This document shows positions 37,621 to 45,418 of a stretch of 64,000 nt of DNA, in pieces. The stretch spans positions 868,001 to 932,000 of the forward strand of contig NZ_WSRW01000002.1 in assembly GCF_009770985.1 (NCBI RefSeq), in the 5' to 3' direction. Under the pieces are notes generated by a model. The model saw only the letters and a list, made by a program, of their open reading frames with translations. It ran no database searches and was not told the origin of the DNA. Both the position numbers and the translations under genes were made by a program. Position 1 is the stretch's first letter. Each line of letters begins with the position of its first letter. The DNA is from Mucilaginibacter lacusdianchii (GTDB lineage: Bacteria; Bacteroidota; Bacteroidia; Sphingobacteriales; Sphingobacteriaceae).

Positions 37621-37974
37621 ATGGCAACTTTAAAAACTATAGCACCTGCAACCTGGACCATCCAAGAACAAGAAGTAACTTACAACAACGTTAGCCTTTG
37701 GACCAGATTTATACAATTTGCAGATACACAAAAAGGTAACCGCACCCTTTGGTTCTTTATCAACCTGATGATACACGGCGTGTTCTTTTTACCGTTACCG
37801 GCAGTACTGATGTATTATTATGATGCCCCGGTTGGTGTCTTGGCTATTACCATGGCATGCTTTTTTGCCAACCTGATTGCCAACATGGGCGGCGCAGGCA
37901 TTCGTACCACATTAATGTTATTTTTTGCCAGCGTAGCTATTCATGTACTGATGATATTGATTGCTGTTATTTAA
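37621..37974 (+). CDS. Small three-helix membrane protein of unknown function
   Basis: A 117-residue protein with a 35-residue hydrophilic N terminus and three predicted membrane helices: FFINLMIHGVFFLPLPAVLM, VGVLAITMACFFANLIANM and LMLFFASVAIHVLMILIAVI. No cysteine, no known motif. I do not recognise a family with a function. A Crp/Fnr-like box at the class II distance, the flavoprotein gene 75 bp downstream, and hemN and ldhA beyond it suggest a role under low oxygen (inference). A strong hairpin follows the stop codon. Confidence 0.85.
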   Translation: MATLKTIAPATWTIQEQEVTYNNVSLWTRFIQFADTQKGNRTLWFFINLMIHGVFFLPLPAVLMYYYDAPVGVLAITMACFFANLIANMGGAGIRTTLMLFFASVAIHVLMILIAVI

Positions 37975-37992
37975 TAATATAAATTTTATATG

Positions 37993-38019
37993 AAAAAGCG
38001 GTTTTGGTGACCGCTTTTT
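37993..38019 (+). terminator. Terminator after the small membrane protein gene
   Basis: A perfect 10-bp stem AAAAAGCGGT / ACCGCTTTTT with a 7-nt loop, followed by more T. It lies 31 bp before the ATG of the flavoprotein gene. Some read-through or a start inside the gap is needed for that gene to be expressed. Confidence 0.88.
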
Positions 38020-38049
38020 TTATTGACATACATTTCTATTCATAAAATT

Positions 38050-39846
38050 ATGAGTCATACCTTTCATATCCCTGTTCTGGGGCTTGCCTTTTCGGTTGAT
38101 ACGCCTTTAAAAGTTGGCCGTTACGGCATTGCTTCTACCGTTTCCATTGTAGATGATGAACTGCTGGAACGCATGCGTAAACATCATGCTGAAAAACATC
38201 AACTTGATTACGTACCCATTTATAAAGGAGTGCCCGACAGCAGAGCGCAGCGCATTACTGCATATTTGAATTTGCTGAATGACTTACTGAATGAGCAGTT
38301 TGAAAAACTGAAACATTTACCTTTTGGCGAGCAAAACGATTTGGAACGGTACTTTGACCTGCTTCCGCCCACATCACAGTTAAAACAGGGATATGAGCTG
38401 ATGCAGGAATACCCTGATGAGGCCGGCAAACAAGCTTTTCAAAACCTGCTGCGTGCACACCTACAAAAAGGCGCTATTGATGTAAACATTATGTCGAAGG
38501 TTGACAAGCTGAACTTTGATCCCGACGGCCAATACACCGGTGATGAGAATACCGATGCATTGGCAGCCTTGCGAGGCTTTGCGCAAAGCAATCTGCAATC
38601 ATCGGTTATCTTATCTGCCGGTATGAATCCTAAGCTATATAGTTATCTGGAAAAATTTCCTGACTTTTTCCCTGATAGTAACGGGAACCTGCGTAAAAAA
38701 GTGATTCTAAAAGTGAGTGATTTCCGTTCGGCGTTGATCCAAGCAAAATTCTTAGCCAAAAAAGGTATTTGGGTAGCAGAGTTCCGGATAGAATCAGGCC
38801 TCAACTGCGGCGGCCACGCCTTTGCAACCGATGGGTTACTGTTAGGTCCTATTTTAGAAGAGTTTAAACAAAAACGACAGGCGATGGCTGATGAATTACA
38901 GAAAATGTACAGCGCAGCATTGGCCGAAAAAGGAATTAATTGCACTACGGCACCAGTACAACGCATCAGTGTTCAGGGTGGCATAGGTACCGCGCCTGAA
39001 GACCGCTTTTTATTAGAGAACTACAAATTGGACGGTACCGGCTGGGGCAGTCCGTTTTTACTGGTACCCGAAGCTACCAATGTAGATGATGATACACTGC
39101 AACACCTGGCCGCAGCTACCGAAGACGATTATTATGTAAGCGCAGCCTCGCCCCTAGGCGTACTGTTCAACAACTTTAAAAACAGCAGCATTGAGCAGCA
39201 ACGTTTGCAACGTATCGAGAAAAATCGCCCAGGCAGCCCCTGCACCAAAAAGTTTTTATGCACCAATACCGAATTTACTGAGCAACCTATTTGCACTGCC
39301 TCGCGCGAATACCAAAACCACAAAATTAACCAACTGCAGGCGCTGGCTTTACCCGCCGATGAGTATCAGGAACAGTTCAACACTATCACCGAAAAGATAT
39401 GCTTATGCGAGGGTTTATGTGCATCTGCATATATCAAAAATGATATGCTTAAACCTCGCGAAAGTACAGCAGTAGCCGTATGCCCCGGCCCCAATCTGGC
39501 TTTCTTTTCCCGAACTTATTCGCTGGAGGAAATGGTGAAACACATTTACGGACAGATAAATCTGCTGGAAAATGTACAACGGCCTAACTTATTCATTAAT
39601 GAACTGAATTTGTATGTTGAGTACCTGCGCAAAGACATCAGCACCCACTTAAAGGGCTGGAGCGATAAAAAAGAAAAGTATTTGCTCAAGTTTAAAAACC
39701 AGTTGCAGGATGGTATTAACTACTACAAAAACCTGCTGCCGCAAATTACTAATGAAACGCAGGAGTACCTGCACAAAATGTACACGGATCTTATGGTTGC
39801 CGAAACGCACCTGCATGCTTTAGCCGGCGGTTTACAAACCGCTTAA
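38050..39846 (+). CDS. Nitronate-monooxygenase-like TIM-barrel flavoprotein with cysteine-rich C-terminal part
   Basis: 598 residues from the ATG at 38050 (the TTG at 38023 lies next to the terminator hairpin and is less likely). Residues 185-345 resemble the FMN TIM barrel of nitronate monooxygenases/FabK: KKVILKVSDFRSALIQAKFL, FRIESGLNCGGHAF (compare EGxxAGGH) and ISVQGGIGTAPEDRF followed by DGTGWGSPFLLVPEA (compare AGGIG and GTRFL-xPE). The N-terminal about 180 residues and C-terminal about 200 have no relative I can name. Seven of nine cysteines fall at 398-478 (398, 404, 415, 451, 453, 457, 478), spacing that could hold an iron-sulfur cluster or zinc. Location between a box-bearing small gene and hemN/ldhA suggests anaerobic redox chemistry. 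Function unknown. Confidence 0.8.
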   Translation: MSHTFHIPVLGLAFSVDTPLKVGRYGIASTVSIVDDELLERMRKHHAEKHQLDYVPIYKGVPDSRAQRITAYLNLLNDLLNEQFEKLKHLPFGEQNDLERYFDLLPPTSQLKQGYELMQEYPDEAGKQAFQNLLRAHLQKGAIDVNIMSKVDKLNFDPDGQYTGDENTDALAALRGFAQSNLQSSVILSAGMNPKLYSYLEKFPDFFPDSNGNLRKKVILKVSDFRSALIQAKFLAKKGIWVAEFRIESGLNCGGHAFATDGLLLGPILEEFKQKRQAMADELQKMYSAALAEKGINCTTAPVQRISVQGGIGTAPEDRFLLENYKLDGTGWGSPFLLVPEATNVDDDTLQHLAAATEDDYYVSAASPLGVLFNNFKNSSIEQQRLQRIEKNRPGSPCTKKFLCTNTEFTEQPICTASREYQNHKINQLQALALPADEYQEQFNTITEKICLCEGLCASAYIKNDMLKPRESTAVAVCPGPNLAFFSRTYSLEEMVKHIYGQINLLENVQRPNLFINELNLYVEYLRKDISTHLKGWSDKKEKYLLKFKNQLQDGINYYKNLLPQITNETQEYLHKMYTDLMVAETHLHALAGGLQTA

Positions 39847-39865
39847 CGGTTAGGACAGTTAACAG

Positions 39866-39891
39866 AAAAAGCGGTTTAAAAACCGCTTTTT
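39866..39891. terminator. Bidirectional terminator between the flavoprotein gene and hemN
   Basis: Stem AAAAAGCGGTTT / AAACCGCTTTTT (12 bp) with the two middle A bases in the loop, followed by T residues. The first ten bases of the arm repeat the terminator that precedes the flavoprotein gene. It lies between convergent genes. Confidence 0.88.
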
Positions 39892-39944
39892 TTTATGCCT
39901 GTAATAACAGGCATATCACTACAACACCAAAAACTAATAATCTT

Positions 39945-41312
39945 TTAACCGGCCATGCTAAACAGTTGGGTAGCCGGTTTATCCGCCCATAGGCGTGCAT
40001 CTAAAGCCATGCAAATGTTTCTTAAAAAGCGTTTGCCAAGCTGGGTAACCTTAAGGCACCATGAGTTTAATTCTATCAAACCATCATCGGCCAGCGCCTC
40101 CATTCTGTCCAGCCCCTCGCAAAGCGCTTCGCATGGTTCCTGATGTAAATTCCAGCAGGTTTCTCCTTTACACATAATATCCAGAATATGCCTGCGGATA
40201 ATTAGATCTTCTTCCGTTAGTGCATGGCCTTTAAATACAGGTATTTCGCCTTGGTTTACAATCTCAATATACTCTTCAACCTTTTTTACATTCTGCGCAA
40301 AGCCGTACCAGGTATCACTGATAGAAGATACGCCTAAACCAATCATGAGCTGCGTATACTGATGGGTATAACCCATAAAGTTACGGTGCAGCGTACCTGC
40401 CTCTTCTGCGGCACACAAACTATCGGCGGGTAAGGCAAAGTGATCCATACCCACTTCTTTGTAGCCTAAAGCCGTAAACAAGCGGCGGCCGGTTTCATAC
40501 AAAGCACGTTTGGCGTAAGCATCGGGCAAATCTTTTTCGGTAAAACGGCGCTGACCAGGTTTAATCCAAGGCACATGGGCATAGCTGTAAAAGGCAATAC
40601 GGTCGGGCATAAGTTCTGATACCATACGTACGGTATCTACTAAACCTTCCATGGTTTGCAGCGGTAAACCGTAAATCAAATCAAAATTTACCGAGGTATA
40701 ACCTACCTGGCGTGCCAATTCTGTTACCGCCTTGACTTGTTCAAAGGTTTGTATACGATTGATGATAAACTGAACACGCGGATCAAAATCCTGTATACCC
40801 AAACTTAACCGACGGAACCCCAGGTTGTACAAGGTTTGCAAATGTTCGGCAGTAGTATTATCGGGATGCGCTTCAAAACTAAACTCAGCATCTGGGTGTA
40901 CAACCGCTTTGGCCAGTAAGCCATTAATCAGCATTTCCAGATTATTGGAACTAAAAAAGGTAGGCGTTCCACCACCTAAGTGTATCTCTCTAATTACAGG
41001 CTTCTCACCAAAAACATCGAGGTAAAGGTCCCATTCCTTTAAAACCGTTTCAATGTAAGGCACCTCAACTGTATGATTTTTGGTAATACGGGTATTGCAT
41101 CCGCAGTAAGTACATAAGCTTTCGCAATAAGGCAAATGCACATACAGGCTAATACCATCGGCAGAGTTACTTTGGTTAAATGACAGCTTAACCGACTCTT
41201 TCCATGCCTGTTTACTAAAGGCATCAGTGTTCCAGTACGGAACGGTTGGGTAGCTGGTATAACGTGGCGCGGCCACGTGGTATTTATCAATTAGGATTTG
41301 AGAGGGTTGCAT
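39945..41312 (-). CDS. hemN: Oxygen-independent coproporphyrinogen III oxidase (radical SAM)
   Basis: A 455-residue HemN of normal length. The radical SAM motif is YCESLCTYCGCN (CxxxCxxC plus the extra Cys typical of HemN), in YVHLPYCESLCTYCGCNTRI. Other signatures are EIHLGGGTPTF, FRRLSLGIQDFDPRVQ, NFDLIYGLPLQT, RIAFYSYAHVPWIKPGQRR and the C-terminal MGYTHQYTQLMIGLGVSSIS. It converts coproporphyrinogen III to protoporphyrinogen IX without oxygen. It starts 23 bp after the D-lactate dehydrogenase gene and shares its Crp/Fnr-box promoter. Confidence 0.97.
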   Translation of the reverse strand: MQPSQILIDKYHVAAPRYTSYPTVPYWNTDAFSKQAWKESVKLSFNQSNSADGISLYVHLPYCESLCTYCGCNTRITKNHTVEVPYIETVLKEWDLYLDVFGEKPVIREIHLGGGTPTFFSSNNLEMLINGLLAKAVVHPDAEFSFEAHPDNTTAEHLQTLYNLGFRRLSLGIQDFDPRVQFIINRIQTFEQVKAVTELARQVGYTSVNFDLIYGLPLQTMEGLVDTVRMVSELMPDRIAFYSYAHVPWIKPGQRRFTEKDLPDAYAKRALYETGRRLFTALGYKEVGMDHFALPADSLCAAEEAGTLHRNFMGYTHQYTQLMIGLGVSSISDTWYGFAQNVKKVEEYIEIVNQGEIPVFKGHALTEEDLIIRRHILDIMCKGETCWNLHQEPCEALCEGLDRMEALADDGLIELNSWCLKVTQLGKRFLRNICMALDARLWADKPATQLFSMAG

Positions 41313-41335
41313 AACAATGAACTTTTAAGCCGGCT

Positions 41336-42367
41336 TTATACAGCCGGGCGGATTGGAACATTTTCGACATTACGGCAATTACGCGCACACACACAGGCAC
41401 TGCCTACACATTTATTCATTTGCCATTGGTCCAGGTTTTTGATGGTTTGGTCGGCTATCTGCTGCAAGGCTTCGCGGGTTAAATAGGCCTGATGTGGCGT
41501 TACCAAAACGTTAGGGTGTTGCATCAAGTCAACCAGCACGGCATCTTTTACTTGATCATTTTCATGATCTTCAAAAAACAAGCCTTTCTCATTTTCGTAA
41601 ACATCAATACCCAAGTAGCACACTTTACCAGTATTTAGCGCGTCAATTACATCGCGCGTATTTAGCAAGCCGCCGCGTGAGGTATTCAACAACATTACAC
41701 CGTTTTTCATTTTGGCTAATGTTTTTTTATTGACAATATGGTGCGTATCGGCAGTTAGCGGTGCATGTAATGAAACGATATCTGATTGCTGAAGCAGTTC
41801 ATCAAAAGACACCATTTCGATATGCGGTAAGCTATCAGTTAAAGAAGCATCATAAGCAATTACGCGGCAACCTAGTCCGTTAAAAATGGCAGCTGTGGCT
41901 TGTCCAATATGCCCTAAGCCAATCAGTCCTACCGTTTTACCAAAAAAGTTGAAGCCTATCAGCTCGTCTTGCCTAAAGTCGAAATGTAAACTATGCTCTT
42001 GGGCCTTTAATACTTGCCGGCTTAATGATAAAGCTAGTGCAACAGTATGTTCGGCAATAGCTTGCGGCGAGTATACCGGCACGTTAGCCAGTTTAATACC
42101 ACGCTTTGCAGCGGCCTCCTTATCGATATGATCGGTTCCGGCAGACCGTGTGGCAATGTACTTAATACCCAAATCGGCCAGCTGGTTAACCACCTGTGCC
42201 GATACGTTATCATTAGTAAATACCACTACCGCATCTTTGCCTGCTGCGTAAATAGCAGTTTCGGGGCTTAATGGGTTAGATATAAGCGTTATATCATGCT
42301 TTTTTTGATTGGCCTTAGCCAAAAATTCTTTCTCGAACGACTTTATGCTGTAAGCGACCACTTTCAT
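41336..42367 (-). CDS. ldhA: D-lactate dehydrogenase (D-2-hydroxyacid dehydrogenase), fermentative
   Basis: About 343 residues from the ATG at 42367. The in-frame ATG at 42382 adds five residues (MPSDK) but would leave only about an 8-nt leader from the predicted promoter. NAD-binding GLGHIGQ, IATRSAGTDHID, catalytic Arg in NTSRGGLLNT, Glu in DVYENEKGLFFEDHEND and catalytic His in VTPHQAYLT are those of LdhA-type enzymes that reduce pyruvate to D-lactate. The C-terminal tail is cysteine-rich (KCVGSACVCARNCRNVENV), which is unusual for the family. Co-transcribed with hemN under a Crp/Fnr-like box. Confidence 0.93.
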   Translation of the reverse strand: MKVVAYSIKSFEKEFLAKANQKKHDITLISNPLSPETAIYAAGKDAVVVFTNDNVSAQVVNQLADLGIKYIATRSAGTDHIDKEAAAKRGIKLANVPVYSPQAIAEHTVALALSLSRQVLKAQEHSLHFDFRQDELIGFNFFGKTVGLIGLGHIGQATAAIFNGLGCRVIAYDASLTDSLPHIEMVSFDELLQQSDIVSLHAPLTADTHHIVNKKTLAKMKNGVMLLNTSRGGLLNTRDVIDALNTGKVCYLGIDVYENEKGLFFEDHENDQVKDAVLVDLMQHPNVLVTPHQAYLTREALQQIADQTIKNLDQWQMNKCVGSACVCARNCRNVENVPIRPAV

Positions 42368-42394
42368 TTTGTCTGAAGGCATTTTAATTCAATA

Positions 42395-42402
42395 CAAAAG
42401 TA
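42395..42402 (-). promoter_or_regulatory. Predicted -7 promoter element of ldhA-hemN
   Basis: Minus strand reads TACTTTTG, identical to the ccoNO element and matching TAnnTTTG. The box centre at 42453.5 is 58.5 bp upstream of its last base. Confidence 0.65.
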
Positions 42403-42445
42403 CCCCGGCTAACGGATCTGGTACATGAGGGCTGTCAGTACAAAA

Positions 42446-42461
42446 AGTGATCTTTATCAGT
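42446..42461 (-). promoter_or_regulatory. Crp/Fnr-like box upstream of ldhA-hemN
   Basis: AGTGA-TCTTTA-TCAGT on the plus strand: nine of ten half-site bases match AGTGA/TCACT. Its 58.5-bp distance to the TACTTTTG element is exactly that found at ccoNO and ccoI. Confidence 0.72.
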
Positions 42462-42551
42462 TTTTCATTTTTTGATGAGTATGAACCGATTAAGTCGCTC
42501 AACAAAAACATTATTGCTCCAAAATTTATTTTATTAAATAAAACTACATTT

Positions 42552-42788
42552 ATGAAAGCATCGACAGCTGTAATCAGTGCAACCATATATCTTTTAGTTT
42601 ACATGATACTGTTTAGCACCGGTTTATCCATCAGTATTCTATCCTATTTATTTTTAACATCTCCTTTAGTTTTAATATGGATGGTATTTACCATATTGAA
42701 AGACGACACGTCACTTTATCCGGAACTGGAAGCCGAGGAAGAGTGGGGCTATAAAGATAAGAAGCGAGGCGATTTAGGTATGTTTTAG
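42552..42788 (+). CDS. Small two-helix membrane protein
   Basis: 78 residues from the ATG at 42552; the longer frame back to 42447 runs through the ldhA box and is not favoured. Two predicted membrane helices (VISATIYLLVYMILFSTGL and ISILSYLFLTSPLVLIWMVF) are followed by an acidic tail with EAEEEWGYKDKKRGDLGMF. Similar short proteins with a conserved EEWGY-D-K tail occur in Sphingobacteriaceae as hypothetical proteins (from memory). No function known. It is divergent from ldhA. Confidence 0.7.
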   Translation: MKASTAVISATIYLLVYMILFSTGLSISILSYLFLTSPLVLIWMVFTILKDDTSLYPELEAEEEWGYKDKKRGDLGMF

Positions 42789-42840
42789 TATACCTGCTAT
42801 CGCATTATCCGTTCAATTATTTATTAATATCAGATACATT

Positions 42841-43020
42841 ATGGCAAATACTCCAGAAAAATATCTTCAATTTTTTGACGCCGTTACAGGCGCTGTTATT
42901 CATACACTTTCGCCTCAGGAAAGCCAATACATAACAAGCGAGCAAATTGCAGCGCTAATACACAAATTGGCACTTCAAAAGGGATTAGAGGCCAACCAAA
43001 TTGATGTCGAGGAAATGTAA
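42841..43020 (+). CDS. Small soluble protein, 59 residues, unknown function
   Basis: The ATG at 42841 opens a 59-codon frame, MANTPEKYLQFFDAVTGAVI onward, continuing IHTLSPQESQYITSEQIAAL and ending IDVEEM. The composition is that of a folded helical protein. It starts 52 bp after the small membrane gene and lies in the same direction as the two neighbouring small genes. Coding is supported by sensible amino-acid use but not by a known family. Confidence 0.6.
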   Translation: MANTPEKYLQFFDAVTGAVIHTLSPQESQYITSEQIAALIHKLALQKGLEANQIDVEEM

Positions 43021-43049
43021 TTACGTTTTATCATTAAAAACATAAAGTA

Positions 43050-43199
43050 ATGAATACCAAGAAAAAAGAAGAGGGTCGCAAAGTGGCAACTGTTACAAAA
43101 GACCGCGAAAAAAGAACCCGAAAAAAAGCAGCCAACATAAAGGGAATGGAAAAAGGCATGACCAAAGGCGACCATTCCAGCGAGCAGCCTGCACTATAG
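43050..43199 (+). CDS. Small basic protein, 49 residues, unknown function
   Basis: The ATG at 43050 opens a 49-codon frame rich in Lys and Arg (MNTKKKEEGRK, DREKRTRKKAANIKGM, EKGMTKGDHSSEQPAL). It could be a nucleic-acid-binding or disordered protein. It follows the 59-residue gene by 29 bp. With no family match, the call rests on position and the A-rich start region (ATAAAGTAATG). Confidence 0.45.
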   Translation: MNTKKKEEGRKVATVTKDREKRTRKKAANIKGMEKGMTKGDHSSEQPAL

Positions 43200-43330
43200 A
43201 ATGAAAGAGAAACTTGCTTAATGCTACTTATTAAAGTAACCATAGTGCGTTATAACAGAACAGTATGCCGTTTTCGGGGTTTATGCTTTTGATATAAACA
43301 TTAAAAAGGCACTTTCTTACATATAGCATT

Positions 43331-44344
43331 ATGGCACAATTAGAAAAAGTATTTGCAGATGATACCTACCAGCTTACAGGCGTTGCCATCTCGGCCGAGG
43401 GCCGGTTATTTACCAATTATCCTTTATGGTCTGACGTTTACAAGTATGCTTTGGTAGAAGTAATGCCTGATGGCTCGGTTACCCCCTACCCCAACGAGGT
43501 TATGAATAGCTGGAAGGATGGCGAAAGTGGCATGGATAAATGGGTATGCGTACAGGCCGTTTATATAGACAGCCAAAATACTATGTGGGTGGTTGACCCG
43601 GCAGCCCCTTTTATGGAAAAGGTTTACCAAAACAAGCACAAATTGGTAAAGATAAACCTGGCTACAAATACTGTTGAGCGGGTATATCCGTTTGAAGGCA
43701 TCACCAGCGAAAAAAGCTACATTAATGATGTACGCGTAGACACCGAAAAACAAATTGCTTACCTGACCAACTCTAACGAAGGGGGCATTACGGTGCTGGA
43801 TTTGGAAACAGGTAAAGGCCGCGAGTTGCTTAAAAATCATTATTCTGTTAAAACCGATCCGTCGTTTACTTTTATGATTGATGGGCACGAATTGATGAAA
43901 AAAGGTGAGCCGGCCAAAATGCAGTCAGACGGCATTGCGCTGTCACCCGACGGAGAATGGTTATACTATAAGCCTTTAACAGACAATAAACTGTATCGTA
44001 TTAAAACCGAGCATCTGCGTAACGAAGACCTGAGCGATGAAGAACTGGAAAGCAAGGTAGAAGATTTAGGCAGTTTTGCTACTACTGATGGTATGGCATT
44101 TGACACCCAGGGCAACCTTTACTTAGGCGACCTGCAAAATTATGCATTGCTTAAAATTACGCCCGATTTGCAAATGAGTACTTTTTTGAAAGATGAGCAG
44201 CTCATATGGCCCGACAGCTATTCATTATCCAAAGATGGCAAATATTTGTATGTAAGCACTTCGCAGATTCAAAAACAACCAGATTATAATAACGGCGAAA
44301 ATAAAAGAACGTCACCACACAAAATTTTCAAGGTTAAACTATAA
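43331..44344 (+). CDS. Major-royal-jelly/yellow-like beta-propeller protein
   Basis: A 337-residue protein without signal peptide. It shows the MRJP/yellow-family pattern: LTGVAISAEGRLFTNYPLW, CVQAVYIDSQNTMWVVDPA, YINDVRVDTEKQIAYLTNS, SDGIALSPDGEWLYYKPLT, TTDGMAFDTQGNLYLGDLQ and WPDSYSLSKDGKYLYVSTS, six blade-like repeats. It is related to SMP-30/gluconolactonase propellers. Bacterial members are of unknown function; a lactonase-type or ligand-binding role is possible. It stands alone, followed by a strong hairpin. Confidence 0.87.
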   Translation: MAQLEKVFADDTYQLTGVAISAEGRLFTNYPLWSDVYKYALVEVMPDGSVTPYPNEVMNSWKDGESGMDKWVCVQAVYIDSQNTMWVVDPAAPFMEKVYQNKHKLVKINLATNTVERVYPFEGITSEKSYINDVRVDTEKQIAYLTNSNEGGITVLDLETGKGRELLKNHYSVKTDPSFTFMIDGHELMKKGEPAKMQSDGIALSPDGEWLYYKPLTDNKLYRIKTEHLRNEDLSDEELESKVEDLGSFATTDGMAFDTQGNLYLGDLQNYALLKITPDLQMSTFLKDEQLIWPDSYSLSKDGKYLYVSTSQIQKQPDYNNGENKRTSPHKIFKVKL

Positions 44345-44358
44345 CCGTTCCTTTCTCC

Positions 44359-44387
44359 ACCCCTGCTGTTGTCTAAACAGCAGGGGT
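44359..44387 (+). terminator. Hairpin terminator after the MRJP-like gene
   Basis: A perfect 12-bp GC-rich stem ACCCCTGCTGTT / AACAGCAGGGGT with a 5-nt loop, 14 bp after the stop codon. The T tract behind it is short. Confidence 0.75.
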
Positions 44388-44414
44388 ATTTACTAAATAA
44401 CCTAACACGAAATA

Positions 44415-45389
44415 ATGGCCAAGGTAACCGCAAAAAGTATATGGCAATTGCTAAAGCAATCGGGCTCGGGATTTGTAGAAAACAGTGTAACCAAGCTGAG
44501 TGCCTCACTTGCGTATTATACCATTTTTTCATTAGGGCCAATGCTAATGGTGGTTATCTACCTGTCTAACATTTTGTGGCGGCAAGAGGCCATTGAAGGG
44601 GTGCTATACGGGCAAATTAAAGACATTGTAGGAGACAAGGCCGCCTTGCAGATACAGGAAATTATCCGAAACGCATCCATTGCGGGTAACAACACTTTTA
44701 CAGCCATTATTGGCTTCGTTACCTTGATCATAGGCGCTACAACCATCTTTGCCGAAATTCAGGATTCTATCAATACCATCTGGCGATTAAAAGTGGATAC
44801 CGACCGCGGATGGTGGATTACATTAAAAAATAGGCTGCTTTCCTTTTCATTAGTGGTAAGTCTGGCTTTTTTGCTGCTGGTATCATTGATAATCAACGGC
44901 GTAGTAGAAGGCTTTATGGGTAGGCTCGAAACTATTTTTCCGCATGTTACGGTGATCCTAGTGTATGTGGCTAACCTAATTATCACACTGGTGGTTACGG
45001 CCAGCTTGTTCGCTATTATATTTAAAGTGCTGCCCGATGCCGTTATTCGCTGGCGCGATGTGGCGGTAGGCGCATTGTTTACAGCAATACTATTTATGCT
45101 GGGCCGGTTTGCCATAGCATTTTATATAGGGAACAGCAGCCCGGGCAGTGCTTATGGTACAGCGGGCTCGGTTATTATCCTGTTATTATGGATATACTAC
45201 TCGGCCATCATTTTATATTTCGGTGCGGTGTTTACTAAATGTTATGCCTTAGCTTTCGGTCGTGAAATCAGGCCGAATGATTATGCCGTTACAATTCAAA
45301 TTATCCAGGTAAAAAGCAACAAAAACAGCTTGCAGGAAAACGAAGCAGACGCCAAGAGAAAAACAGAGGAAATTAAAAAAGAAAGTTAA
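44415..45389 (+). CDS. YihY/BrkB-family inner-membrane protein
   Basis: A 324-residue membrane protein with six predicted helices. Family signatures are KLSASLAYYTIFSLGPMLMV near the start, GATTIFAEIQDSINTIWRL, LPDAVIRWRDVAVGALFTAI and GSAYGTAGSVIILLLWIYYSA followed by ILYFGAVFTKCYA. The family was once called ribonuclease BN by mistake; its function is unknown. The charged C-terminal tail (ENEADAKRKTEEIKKES) is cytosolic. Confidence 0.92.
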   Translation: MAKVTAKSIWQLLKQSGSGFVENSVTKLSASLAYYTIFSLGPMLMVVIYLSNILWRQEAIEGVLYGQIKDIVGDKAALQIQEIIRNASIAGNNTFTAIIGFVTLIIGATTIFAEIQDSINTIWRLKVDTDRGWWITLKNRLLSFSLVVSLAFLLLVSLIINGVVEGFMGRLETIFPHVTVILVYVANLIITLVVTASLFAIIFKVLPDAVIRWRDVAVGALFTAILFMLGRFAIAFYIGNSSPGSAYGTAGSVIILLLWIYYSAIILYFGAVFTKCYALAFGREIRPNDYAVTIQIIQVKSNKNSLQENEADAKRKTEEIKKES

Positions 45390-45418
45390 CCTATCAGTTT
45401 TACATCTAAATTCGGTTA

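Noticed and set aside
42975..43243. Two minus-strand frames of 66-69 codons
   Set aside because: Antisense to the small plus-strand genes at 42841 and 43050 and rich in Phe/Ser/Cys from complementing A-rich coding sequence.
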